Below, piece after piece: positions 6,218-13,291 of a stretch of 13,783 bases of DNA. The translations under genes and the position numbers were made by a program. The notes under the pieces are model-generated. The model saw only the letters and a list, made by a program, of their open reading frames with translations. It did not search any database and had not been told where the DNA came from. Source of the stretch: QHWF01 sp036848175 (GTDB lineage Bacteria > Acidobacteriota > Vicinamibacteria > Vicinamibacterales > CAVVIG01). Positions within the stretch are counted from its first letter, which is position 1. Each line of letters opens with the position of its first letter. The stretch is taken from assembly GCA_036848175.1 (NCBI GenBank), contig DAIUKO010000199.1:1-13783 (forward strand). The letters are read 5' to 3'.

Positions 6218-7045
6218 ATGAGCAAGCGACAGTTCACGAGCGCGGCGCTGATCCTGGCGACGGCCGTCGCCGCGTTTTCGATCGCCCTGGCAGCGCAGAA
6301 CGCCGCGAAGCCGGCGCAGACCGCCGAGGCGAGGCCGCGGCAGGTGATGCCGCAGTACACGAGCGACGGTGAGCTACAGCTGCCCGGCGACTACCGGCAA
6401 TGGATCTTCATCGGGTCATCGCTCGGCTTGAGCTACTCGCAGGGCGGACCGGCGAGCATGAACATGGAGATGTTCCACGAGACGCTGATGGAGCCGACCG
6501 CCTACAGACATTTCGTGGACACCGGCACCTTCAGAGAGGGCACGATGCTGGCGCTCCTGCTCCACGGCACCGGAGAAAAAGTCATGCCCGCGCGGCAGGG
6601 GAAGTTCGCGACCGACGTGCACGGCGTCGAGATGGCGGTGAAGGACACGTCGCATCGCGCCGAAGGCTGGGCGTACTACAACTTCGGCGGGATGGGCGGG
6701 ATTCGGACGTCGGCGAAGGCGATGCCGAAAGAGTCGTGCTACAGCTGCCACGTGCAGCACGCCAAGCGTGACAACGTCTTTCTGCAGTTCTACGGCCTCC
6801 TGGCGGAAGCGGCGCACATCAAGGTGAGCGCAGCCGAGCAGGGGGGCGCCACGCTGGCGCTCAAGGGACTCGATCCGGTCATGCTCGCCGCCGGACGAGA
6901 GGAAATGGGCAAACCGGAGATCGTGGAGACGCACCGAGCGCTTCGATATCAGTTCGTCAGCGAGCCCAATCGCGCACGCTTCGCCGCCGATCCCGAGACC
7001 TACGCGGCGCGAAGCACATCCGAGTTCGCGAAGCGGTTTCAGTAA
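6218..7045 (+). CDS. Exported cytochrome P460 with C-terminal YHS-like domain
   Basis: This 275-residue protein has a signal peptide (hydrophobic residues 8-25, likely cleavage near AAQ). Residues about 50-182 resemble cytochrome P460: GDYRQWIFIGSSLG (57-70), FREGTMLALLLH (105-116), the GWAYYNFGG strand (150-158) and the c-type haem motif CYSCH (174-178). P460 proteins are periplasmic haem enzymes, some oxidising hydroxylamine, with a lysine cross-linked to the haem. I cannot assign that lysine with certainty here. Residues about 215-263 (GLDPVMLAAGREEMGKPEI, then YQFVSEPNRARFAADPETY) look like a YHS domain without the usual metal-binding cysteine. Such P460-YHS fusions are uncommon in my experience. 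The ATG at 6218 is preferred because GAGGGAGG ends 5 nt upstream and the signal peptide begins there. It diverges from the LytS kinase and overlaps the convergent kinase gene by 7 bp. Confidence 0.82.
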   Translation: MSKRQFTSAALILATAVAAFSIALAAQNAAKPAQTAEARPRQVMPQYTSDGELQLPGDYRQWIFIGSSLGLSYSQGGPASMNMEMFHETLMEPTAYRHFVDTGTFREGTMLALLLHGTGEKVMPARQGKFATDVHGVEMAVKDTSHRAEGWAYYNFGGMGGIRTSAKAMPKESCYSCHVQHAKRDNVFLQFYGLLAEAAHIKVSAAEQGGATLALKGLDPVMLAAGREEMGKPEIVETHRALRYQFVSEPNRARFAADPETYAARSTSEFAKRFQ

Positions 7046-8037
7046 GCGATCGATCGCAGCGCCCGTTCGGCGGTTTCAGGAGAAATGGCCGCCAGCCGCG
7101 GCAGCGTGCGGCGGATCGGTTCCTGACTGACGGCCAGGTATTCGTCGTCTGGACGCTGCTCCTGCTGCCATGCCGCGATGCACGCGCTCATGCACAGGCG
7201 GAGCATCACGAGCGGCATCAGCGCCGCACGCTCCTCGTCGCGCAGCGGATGCGCCGCGTGACAGCCGCGGGCGATCGCCGACGCGATCGCCAGCGGATCC
7301 GGATCGTCGAGGAGCGCGTAGGCGACGGCCACGGCGAGATCCGCGACGGTCCAGCTGTGAACCATGTCGCCGAAGTCGATGATGCCGGCGACACGGTCCC
7401 CCTCGATCAACACGTTCCAATCGTTCGCGTCGTTGTGGATGACGCTTCGCCGGAATCCCGCCCGATGCGCGCCGACGATCGACAGCGCGGACTCGCTCAC
7501 GCGTGCGACGAGTGCACGGTTCTGCTCATCACGGATCCGCGGCAGGTGCTCGCGGATGACACGTGACGCCTGCACGAGATCCCAGTGAAAATCGCGGTGC
7601 GTCGCAGGATGATCGAAGTCGGCGAGCGCCGCGTCGAGCTGGCCGACGCTGCGGCCGAGATTCTCCATCAGAGCGGCGCTCCGCACGTGCGCTTCGGCCA
7701 GTGGAACACCAGGCAGGTACGTGACGAGGCGGATGAAATGGTGCCCAGGCGATTCGCCGATCGCGTCGCCGCCGATGGTCGGGAGCACGCGCGGGCAGAA
7801 CGTCACATGCCCGGCGACGTGAGCCATCGCCGCGTTTTGCGCGTCGAGCATCGAGCGATCCTCGGCCGCGTTCGCGATCTTGAGCACGTAGCGATCGCCG
7901 GCCGCCGTCGTCAGCAGGAAGTTCTGATCGCGTTCGCTCGGCAAGGTCGAGGCGGTCGCCTCGATCGCGTACAGCGCGCGCGCCAAATGCTGAGCCTCGG
8001 CGAGGTCGTAGCGTGGAGAATGTTGCAGGCTGGACAC
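7039..8037 (-). CDS. Hydroxylysine-kinase-like phosphotransferase (APH/RdoA fold)
   Basis: This 332-residue cytoplasmic kinase has the aminoglycoside/choline phosphotransferase fold. It shows the DQNF motif (residues 37-40), the ATP-binding lysine in YVLKIAN (K53), FIRLVTYLPGVPL (101-113), the catalytic loop HNDANDWNVLI (201-211, with D203 and N208) and the metal-binding IDFGDM (220-225). The order and wording of these blocks resemble vertebrate 5-hydroxylysine kinase (HYKK) more than antibiotic-modifying enzymes, from memory. It would phosphorylate a small amino alcohol with ATP or GTP. Bacterial relatives are often fused to an aminotransferase-fold phospho-lyase, and a separate phospho-lyase of that type lies 3 kb away on the same strand. 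The start is GTG at 8037 with only a weak ribosome binding site. Its stop overlaps the 3' end of the convergent P460 gene by 7 bp. Confidence 0.85.
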   Translation of the reverse strand: MSSLQHSPRYDLAEAQHLARALYAIEATASTLPSERDQNFLLTTAAGDRYVLKIANAAEDRSMLDAQNAAMAHVAGHVTFCPRVLPTIGGDAIGESPGHHFIRLVTYLPGVPLAEAHVRSAALMENLGRSVGQLDAALADFDHPATHRDFHWDLVQASRVIREHLPRIRDEQNRALVARVSESALSIVGAHRAGFRRSVIHNDANDWNVLIEGDRVAGIIDFGDMVHSWTVADLAVAVAYALLDDPDPLAIASAIARGCHAAHPLRDEERAALMPLVMLRLCMSACIAAWQQEQRPDDEYLAVSQEPIRRTLPRLAAISPETAERALRSIAY

Positions 8038-8052
8038 GTCAGAGCTCGACCA

Positions 8053-8131
8053 GTTGGTGAATTGGTGAGTTGGTGAATTGGTGAGTTAATGACAAATTAG
8101 AATTAAGTCACCAAGTCGCCAAATCACCAAC
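8053..8131. repeat. Inverted array of TTGGTGAR octamers in a divergent promoter region
   Basis: The left arm has four octamers, TTGGTGAA/TTGGTGAG alternating (8054-8085), plus a decayed fifth. The right arm (8107-8131) carries three related units on the opposite strand (GTTGGTGA, TTTGGCGA, CTTGGTGAC). The arms pair imperfectly over about 25 bp around an AT-rich core (8086-8106) in a GC-rich genome. The element fills most of the 106 bp between the divergent kinase and patatin genes. TAGAAT at 8098-8103 is a possible -10 for the patatin gene, with no well-placed -35. Similar octamer arrays are scattered between genes in many environmental genomes. Confidence 0.7.
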
Positions 8132-8143
8132 TCTTTGATTCGC

Positions 8144-9307
8144 ATGCCCGAACCGATTCCCCGCCCGGATCTGGCGCTCGTCCTCAGCGGCGGCGGCGCA
8201 CGCGCCGCCTATCAGGTCGGCTTCCTGCGTCTGCTCGCACGCGAGTTTTCGGACGTCGTCCCCGGCATTCTCACCGGTGTGTCGGCCGGCGGGATCAACG
8301 CGGCCTACCTGGCGGCGCAGCAGGAATCATTCGCCGACAAGGTCGCCAATCTCGCCAGCATCTGGGCCGGTTTGAGCATCGACGACGTCTTCCGCGTCGA
8401 TCTCCGCGATCTCGCCGGCCGCACGCTGCGGTGGGGCGGACGGCTGACCGGCGGCGGCGTGACACCGCTGCCGGCGGCGAAGAGTCTCGTCGACACGGCG
8501 CCGCTCCGCGTGCTGCTCGAGCGCGTACTCCAGGCCGGAGGCGGTGTGCTCGATGGAATCTCCTCCAGCCTGCACGCCGGCTGGCTGCGCGCGATCGCGC
8601 TGACCGCGTCGAACTACACCACCGGCCAGTCGATCACGTGGGTGCAGGCGCGCGAGGACTGCGGCATCCAGACGTGGGAGCGCCCGCAGCGCAAGAGCCA
8701 GACGTGCGCCTTGCGCATCGATCACGTGATGGCGTCCGCGGCGCTGCCGTTTTTCTTTCCGGCGATCCATGTCGACGGCCAGTGGTACGGCGACGGCGGC
8801 ATCCGGCTGACCGCGCCGCTCTCGCCGGCCGTGCATCTGGGCGCGCGGAAGATCATCGCCGTCTCGACGCGCTACGCGGGCACGCGCGAGGAAGCGGATC
8901 GGCCCAAGGTCGCCGGCTACCCGCCGCCGGCACAGGTAGCCGGCATCCTGCTCAACGCGATCTTCCTCGACCTGCTCGACAGCGACGCGCTGAACATGCA
9001 GATGATCAACGACCTCGTCGGACGCCTGCCGGAAAGTCAGCGCAACGGCCTGCGGCACATCGAACTCCTCGTCTTGCGGCCGTCCGAGGATCTCGGCCGG
9101 CTGGCGAACGAGTACGAGCCCGAGCTGCCGCGCGCGTTCCGCTTCCTGACGCGCGGCCTCGGCACGCGCGAGGCGCGCTCGAACGACCTCCTCAGCCTCC
9201 TCATGTTCCAGAGCAACTACATCAGGCGTCTCATCCAGATGGGCGAGGCGGACGCCGCGGCCAGAATCTCCACGATCAGGCGTTTTCTCGTCGATGCGTC
9301 GTGCTGA
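8144..9307 (+). CDS. Patatin-like phospholipase family protein
   Basis: This 387-residue serine hydrolase has a patatin domain at its N-terminus. The oxyanion loop is SGGGARAAYQVG (residues 15-26), the nucleophile elbow is GVSAGG with S47, and the catalytic aspartate is D217 in GDGG, preceded by SAALPFFFPAIHVDGQWYGDGG-type context split over 198-219. The Ser-Asp dyad is complete, so a lipid acyl hydrolase is likely; the lipid substrate is unknown. There is no signal peptide. The C-terminal 150 residues (LLNAIFLDLLDSDALN, then a helical tail) match those of other bacterial patatin-like proteins. The ATG at 8144 is chosen; a TTG at 8135 in frame would add three residues. Neither has a clear ribosome binding site because the octamer repeat array lies directly upstream. 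It is a single gene, divergent from the HYKK-like kinase. Confidence 0.9.
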   Translation: MPEPIPRPDLALVLSGGGARAAYQVGFLRLLAREFSDVVPGILTGVSAGGINAAYLAAQQESFADKVANLASIWAGLSIDDVFRVDLRDLAGRTLRWGGRLTGGGVTPLPAAKSLVDTAPLRVLLERVLQAGGGVLDGISSSLHAGWLRAIALTASNYTTGQSITWVQAREDCGIQTWERPQRKSQTCALRIDHVMASAALPFFFPAIHVDGQWYGDGGIRLTAPLSPAVHLGARKIIAVSTRYAGTREEADRPKVAGYPPPAQVAGILLNAIFLDLLDSDALNMQMINDLVGRLPESQRNGLRHIELLVLRPSEDLGRLANEYEPELPRAFRFLTRGLGTREARSNDLLSLLMFQSNYIRRLIQMGEADAAARISTIRRFLVDASC

Positions 9308-9359
9308 CGCGCGGCACCCCCGTCTTGCACAGATCGTGTCTCGCTGACGCGATCGGTCG

Positions 9360-9387
9360 TTGAGACGTCACACGCTCGTGCCACAAT
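9360..9387 (+). promoter_or_regulatory. Candidate sigma-70 promoter of the collagen-like gene
   Basis: TTGAGA (9360-9365) and CACAAT (9382-9387) are separated by 16 bp, matching the -35 and -10 consensus at 5 and 4 positions. The implied transcript starts near 9394, giving a leader of about 50 nt with the ribosome binding site AAGGAG at 9435-9440, 4 nt before the ATG. The surrounding 9308-9444 interval shows nothing else. Confidence 0.4.
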
Positions 9388-9444
9388 CCCGCCGCGAACC
9401 CCCGCCCTCCACGCGCGACGCGTGAATCGACCGAAAGGAGCACC

Positions 9445-10191
9445 ATGAAGCGGCTGTTGGGCATCCTCACGATAGCCTTGGTCCTGTGCGCCCTCTTCAC
9501 CGCCGCGCCGGCGCGCGCGCAAAACATCAATCGCGGTCAGAATCAGAACCAGGCGAATCGCGACCGAGACGATGACGATCGCGACCGCGAGCGCAGACGT
9601 GGGCCGACCGGACCGACGGGTCCAACCGGCCCCCGAGGCGCAACCGGCGCAACCGGTGCGACCGGCGCCACAGGCGCGACAGGTGCAGCGGGCGCAACGG
9701 GTGCAACCGGTGCACCAGGCGCGACGGGCGCAACAGGTCCGACTGGAGCGGCGGGTGCAACCGGCGCGACTGGCCCAACCGGAGCGGCCGGCGCAACAGG
9801 AGCAACTGGCGCGACTGGCGCAACGGGCGTGACAGGTGCGACGGGCGCGACCGGTCCAACTGGAGCGGCAGGTGCGACGGGCGCGACCGGTACAACAGGC
9901 GCGACAGGTGCGGGCCTGACGGTGACCGCCGTAGTCAACGGGAACGGAACCGTTCAGTTCGCATCGCAGGGCGTCGTCGTCACCAGAACAGGCGTCGGTC
10001 AGTATTCGATCGCCATCGCGCCGGGGATCTTCACGTCAGTGGCAATCCCGATGTTCATGCCGATTGGCCGAATCCATGTGGGCGGGACGACATCGAATAC
10101 CGTGACCACGGCGACAGTTGCGTTTATCGACGAAACGGGGGCGCTCATCGATACGACGTTCCATTTCATCATGGTCCAGGTGAGACCTTAG
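9445..10191 (+). CDS. Secreted collagen-like repeat protein
   Basis: This 248-residue protein has a clear signal peptide (residues 1-25, ending ARA before QNINRG). Next is a short highly charged linker, NRDRDDDDRDRERRR (38-52), and then about 34 uninterrupted Gly-X-Y triplets (residues 53-154), mostly GAT with GPT, GAA and single GPR, GAP, GVT and GTT. The C-terminal 90 residues are beta-rich (VTRTGVGQYSIAIAPGIF) and resemble the globular, probably trimer-forming, ends of bacterial collagen-like proteins. The tract should form a triple helix stabilised without hydroxyproline. Its threonines at position Y could be glycosylated, as in spore-surface BclA. It contains no lysine. A surface or extracellular structural role is likely. 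Exact function is unknown, and no membrane or cell-wall anchor is visible. Confidence 0.88.
   Translation: MKRLLGILTIALVLCALFTAAPARAQNINRGQNQNQANRDRDDDDRDRERRRGPTGPTGPTGPRGATGATGATGATGATGAAGATGATGAPGATGATGPTGAAGATGATGPTGAAGATGATGATGATGVTGATGATGPTGAAGATGATGTTGATGAGLTVTAVVNGNGTVQFASQGVVVTRTGVGQYSIAIAPGIFTSVAIPMFMPIGRIHVGGTTSNTVTTATVAFIDETGALIDTTFHFIMVQVRP
9601..9906 (+). repeat. Gly-X-Thr collagen triplet coding repeat
   Basis: Thirty-four nine-base codon triplets encode Gly-X-Y. The DNA repeat is imperfect: glycine is encoded by GGC, GGT, GGA and GGG, and threonine by all four ACN codons, including ACA and ACT, which are less favoured in neighbouring genes. The opposite strand is open across the tract and would encode a Pro-Val-Ala repeat, a consequence of composition. 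Confidence 0.9.
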
Positions 10192-10207
10192 CCGTCTCCG
10201 CACGAGT

Positions 10208-10240
10208 GTGATCCGCGCACTGATTCAGCGCGCGGATCAC
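10208..10240 (+). terminator. Hairpin after the collagen-like gene, possible terminator
   Basis: GTGATCCGCGC (10208-10218) and GCGCGGATCAC (10230-10240) form a perfect 11-bp stem with an 11-nt loop, 16 bp after the collagen-like stop codon. No T tract follows on either strand, so it is either a non-canonical or Rho-assisted terminator, or an mRNA 3'-end stabiliser between the convergent collagen-like and sugar dehydrogenase genes. Confidence 0.5.
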
Positions 10241-10273
10241 CGCCCCGCCTGAAGAGAGTTTGGCGTCGAGAGA

Positions 10274-10300
10274 TTCTTCGTGTTGTTCGTGCGTTCGTGG
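10274..10300. repeat. TTCTTCGTG-type repeat cluster, second copy
   Basis: Three consecutive nonamer-like units, TTCTTCGTG, TTGTTCGTG and CGTTCGTGG, belong to the same family as the cluster at 1-47. Like that one, it lies just downstream of a minus-strand gene's stop codon (10321). Confidence 0.5.
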
Positions 10301-10320
10301 CCCGCGTTCACGAGCAACGC

Positions 10321-11916
10321 TTAGAACCCGGTTGCTCCCACGACCTTTCGAATCATCCCGTCGCCCTTGCTGTACACGTACAGCTCGCCGGCGGCATCGA
10401 TCGAGAAGCGCACGTCGGAGCGGCCGCCGAAGACGAGCTCCGATCGGCCCGGGAGCCGCGGACTCTTGCCGCCGCGCTCGTGATAGGCGGCCTCCACGAC
10501 CGGAAACATCGAGTCGTACGTCTTCGACTTCCAGCGGACCTTCACTTCATGAATCGGCGCGAGCGTGCCCGGTTTGCCATCGTCGGCGGCGAGCATGTCC
10601 TTGTAGCTCGCCCACCAGATCCGCCCGGTCGTGAGATCCGTGAAGATGTACTTCCCGCGCAGCGACGGAATCGCCTGCCCGTTGTAGACGAATCCGCTGC
10701 CGATTGAATCGCCGCCGTTCGAATCGTGTCCGTACTGAATCACGGGATAGGTGGGGACCAGCATCTCTTCGGTGGGCTTCTCGCCGACCTGCAGCGGAAT
10801 CTTGTCGACTGACGGCAGCGGTCCGGTCGTGTTGTCCGGCTTCAGCAGCTCGTTGCCCTCGCGCTGGCCGTAGCCGTAGTTCACGCCTTTGCGAACGATG
10901 TAGACCGTTTCCCACGTGTGCAGCCCGACCGAGTTGGCGATCAGATGATTGTTGGCGGGATTCTCCGGATCGATCGCCCAGTTCAACCGGTGCGGATTGC
11001 GGAAGCCATACGCGAAGATTTCCTTCCGCGCGCCCGGCGTGGAGACGAATGGGTTGTCGTTGGGAATGCGATAGCGGCCGTTGTCGCTCACGGTACTCGT
11101 CGCGACGTGCTCGTTGAGGTCGGGAATGATGCGAAGGATCTTGCCTTCGAGGTTGTCGAGCCGCTGCGGGTTCGATCGGATCTCCTTGTTCGTCGATTCC
11201 CCTGACGCGCCGTCGCCGCATTCCATGTAGAGCACGCGCCAGTCTGGATCTCCGGGACGCGCCGCCGGATTGAAGATCAAATCGCCCATCGGGTGGCTGC
11301 GCGTGTTGAGCTGCACGCGCAACAGCTCGCGTGCCGTTCCCTCGAAGGTGGAGTTCGACGGGTTCGAATCGGTCCATTCGACCAGGACGCCTTCGTTCTG
11401 CACCGGCCCCGGCGTCTTGACGACGGGCGTCGTGGTATAGCCGGTGACGTTGAGCGCCGGGAACGCGGAGTTGTTCGGAAGGTTCGAACCGCGGATCGCA
11501 GGATCTTCGATGTGCACGGTGTAGAACTTGCCGTTTCGCGTGTAGTCCGGATCGAGGTAGAAGCCGTTCAAGCCGTTGCCGTAGCCCTGCTGGATGGTCA
11601 GGCGGCGGAAGAGGCCCTTCTGTCCCTCGTTGCCGTTGAAGTCGAGATACAACGACAGCCGCTTCGTTTCCTTGTCGTAGATGTACAGCGGGCCGTTGAG
11701 ATCGCTGATGAACAGACGCCTCGCGCCGCCCGCCTCCTCGCGCAGCGTGTTGACTCGCGAGAGGAGGACTTCGTTCGATCCCTTGCCGTCGAGGACGCCG
11801 GTCAGCGGCATCACGAGAAAGTCCTCGACCTCCAACGTCGCCTGCGCCGACGCCGCGGCCGCGCACATCACGCACGCGCCGAGCACGAAACACGCGATCC
11901 CCGTTCTGTTGCGCAT
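10321..11916 (-). CDS. Secreted PQQ-dependent sugar dehydrogenase (glucose/sorbosone dehydrogenase family)
   Basis: This 531-residue protein has a signal peptide (hydrophobic residues 7-22, likely cleavage after ASA at 22-24) and a predicted six-bladed beta-propeller. Family blocks are RLFISDLNGPLYIYD (67-81), GLNGFYLDPDY (115-125), SHPMGDLIFNP (207-217, catalytic-type H208), LEGKILRIIPD (256-266), FAYGFRNPHRLNWAIDP (301-317), VNYGYGQREG (345-354) and GKYIFTDLTTGRIWW (421-435). Such enzymes oxidise aldose sugars in the periplasm and pass electrons to the respiratory chain. There is no haem-binding CxxCH, so the electron acceptor must be separate. The ATG at 11916 is chosen because the signal peptide starts there and GGAG lies about 8 nt upstream; the longer in-frame extension is arginine-rich and would overlap the divergent gene. 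It is divergent from the SelA-like enzyme. No PQQ synthesis genes are in the window. Confidence 0.83.
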   Translation of the reverse strand: MRNRTGIACFVLGACVMCAAAASAQATLEVEDFLVMPLTGVLDGKGSNEVLLSRVNTLREEAGGARRLFISDLNGPLYIYDKETKRLSLYLDFNGNEGQKGLFRRLTIQQGYGNGLNGFYLDPDYTRNGKFYTVHIEDPAIRGSNLPNNSAFPALNVTGYTTTPVVKTPGPVQNEGVLVEWTDSNPSNSTFEGTARELLRVQLNTRSHPMGDLIFNPAARPGDPDWRVLYMECGDGASGESTNKEIRSNPQRLDNLEGKILRIIPDLNEHVATSTVSDNGRYRIPNDNPFVSTPGARKEIFAYGFRNPHRLNWAIDPENPANNHLIANSVGLHTWETVYIVRKGVNYGYGQREGNELLKPDNTTGPLPSVDKIPLQVGEKPTEEMLVPTYPVIQYGHDSNGGDSIGSGFVYNGQAIPSLRGKYIFTDLTTGRIWWASYKDMLAADDGKPGTLAPIHEVKVRWKSKTYDSMFPVVEAAYHERGGKSPRLPGRSELVFGGRSDVRFSIDAAGELYVYSKGDGMIRKVVGATGF

Positions 11917-12049
11917 GGGCTGCTCCACTGCCGGTGAGTCTAAACCAGCGGACCACGGTTTTGCGCCGTCTTTCCGACCAGATCTTCCACCGCTTCGCAC
12001 ACAGGAGTAGGATGGGCGCCGCGAGAACGTAAAAAGAAGGAGTGGCAGC

Positions 12050-13276
12050 ATGTGGAGCCGACGACGGTTTCTGGAGTCCATCTCGACGCTGCCGATCGTG
12101 GGTGGCCTGGTCGGTACGGCGACGGCGGTGGCGGCGCCGAGCCGGAAAGGGCCGCGTGACTATTTCCGCGAGATAGGCGTCCGTCCGTTCATCAACGCGG
12201 CGGGCACGTACACGGCGATGACCGCCTCGCTCATGCCTCCTGAAGTGATCGACGCGATCACCTACGCCTCGAAACACTACGTGATGCTCGACGAGCTTCA
12301 CGACAAAGTCGGCGAGCGCATCGCGACGCTGCTCAAATGCGAGGCGGCGATGGTCACCTCAGGCGCGGCATCGGCGTTGACGCTCGGCACTGCGGCCGTG
12401 CTCACCGGCACCGACACGCGGAAGATCGTCGATCTCCCCAACGTATCGGCGGGCATGAAGAGCGAGGTCATCATCCAGAAATCACACCGCTTCGGATATG
12501 ACCACGCCGTCCGCAACTGCGGTGTGCGGCTCGTGGAAGTCGAGACGGCAGATGACCTGGACCGCGCCGTCAGCGACAAGACCGCGATGATGCTCTTCTA
12601 CAACAACAACAACAAGGAAGGGCGCATTCGCGACGAGGAGTTCGTCCGCCTCGGCAAGAAGCACAACGTCCCGACGCTCAACGACGCGGCAGCCGACGTG
12701 CCGCCAGTTGAGAATCTGTGGAAGTACACCGGCATGGGCTTCGATCTGGTGGCGTTCTCCGGGGGCAAAGGCCTTCGCGGACCGCAGAGCGCCGGACTCT
12801 TGCTCGGCCGCAAGACCCTGATCGCGGCGGCCCGTCTGAACGCGCCGCCCAACGGCAACACGATCGGCCGCGGCCTCAAGGTGAACAAGGAAGAAATGCT
12901 CGGCATGCTGGCGGCGATCGAGTTGTATCTCGACACCGATCACGACGCGGAGAACCGCGAGTTCGAGAAGCGCGCCGAAGAGATCCGCAAGAGCGCGGCC
13001 GCGGTGCCCGGCGTGAAGGCTGAAGTCTTCGTGCCGGAAGTCGCCAATCACGTGCCGCACGTTCGCGTGTCGTGGGACGCCGCCGCAGCCGGTCTCAGTG
13101 CTGCCGACGCCGTGAAGGCCCTCCGCGACGGCGAGCCGTCGATCGGCGCCCGCTCGGAAGGGGATGCCCTCGTTGTCGGCGTCTGGATGATGCGGTCCGG
13201 TGAAGACAAGATCGTCGCGCGGCGCCTCCGGCAGGTGCTCGAACGAAAGCCGGCTGCCACTTCCCCACGCGCCTGA
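12050..13276 (+). CDS. Tat-exported SelA-like PLP-dependent enzyme
   Basis: This 408-residue fold-type I PLP enzyme is related to selenocysteine synthase (SelA) and D-glucosaminate-6-phosphate ammonia-lyase. Visible blocks are RPFINAAGTYT (45-55), CEAAMVTSGAASAL (97-110), IIQKSHRFGYDHAVRNCGVRL-type segment split over 141-161, PTLNDAAAD (208-216, D212 facing the PLP ring) and LVAFSGGKGLRGPQSAG (233-249, PLP lysine K240). The N-terminus SRRRFLESISTLP is a twin-arginine signal, so the folded, cofactor-loaded enzyme is probably exported. A selenium role is unlikely, because SelA acts on tRNA in the cytoplasm; an amino-acid or amino-sugar-acid lyase or racemase is more plausible. A ribosome binding site, GAAGGAG, lies 7 nt before the ATG. 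It diverges from the sugar dehydrogenase across 133 bp and precedes a fucosidase gene. Confidence 0.85.
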   Translation: MWSRRRFLESISTLPIVGGLVGTATAVAAPSRKGPRDYFREIGVRPFINAAGTYTAMTASLMPPEVIDAITYASKHYVMLDELHDKVGERIATLLKCEAAMVTSGAASALTLGTAAVLTGTDTRKIVDLPNVSAGMKSEVIIQKSHRFGYDHAVRNCGVRLVEVETADDLDRAVSDKTAMMLFYNNNNKEGRIRDEEFVRLGKKHNVPTLNDAAADVPPVENLWKYTGMGFDLVAFSGGKGLRGPQSAGLLLGRKTLIAAARLNAPPNGNTIGRGLKVNKEEMLGMLAAIELYLDTDHDAENREFEKRAEEIRKSAAAVPGVKAEVFVPEVANHVPHVRVSWDAAAAGLSAADAVKALRDGEPSIGARSEGDALVVGVWMMRSGEDKIVARRLRQVLERKPAATSPRA

Positions 13277-13291
13277 TGCGCGCAGTCGACT

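Noticed and set aside
7039..8037. Aminoglycoside resistance gene
   Set aside because: The fold is shared, but the sequence blocks match hydroxylysine-kinase-like enzymes and there is no mobile or resistance context.
9543..9938. Antisense frame encoding a Pro-Val-Ala repeat protein opposite the collagen tract
   Set aside because: It is the direct complement of Gly-Ala-Thr triplets, has no signal peptide or convincing start, and the sense gene has a ribosome binding site and leader.
9445..10191. Idea that the collagen-like protein supplies hydroxylysine to the kinase/phospho-lyase pair
   Set aside because: The triplet tract contains no lysine at all, so it cannot be a hydroxylysine source; their proximity is likely coincidence.
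10547..12301. A 584-codon minus-strand open frame over the sugar dehydrogenase and the start of the SelA-like gene
   Set aside because: Low-complexity Arg/Ala/Gly composition and overlap with two well-supported genes mark it as a shadow frame.
12050..13276. Selenocysteine synthase (selA) as the identity of the PLP enzyme
   Set aside because: It has a Tat leader, is about 50 residues shorter than typical SelA after the leader is removed, and no other selenocysteine genes are present.
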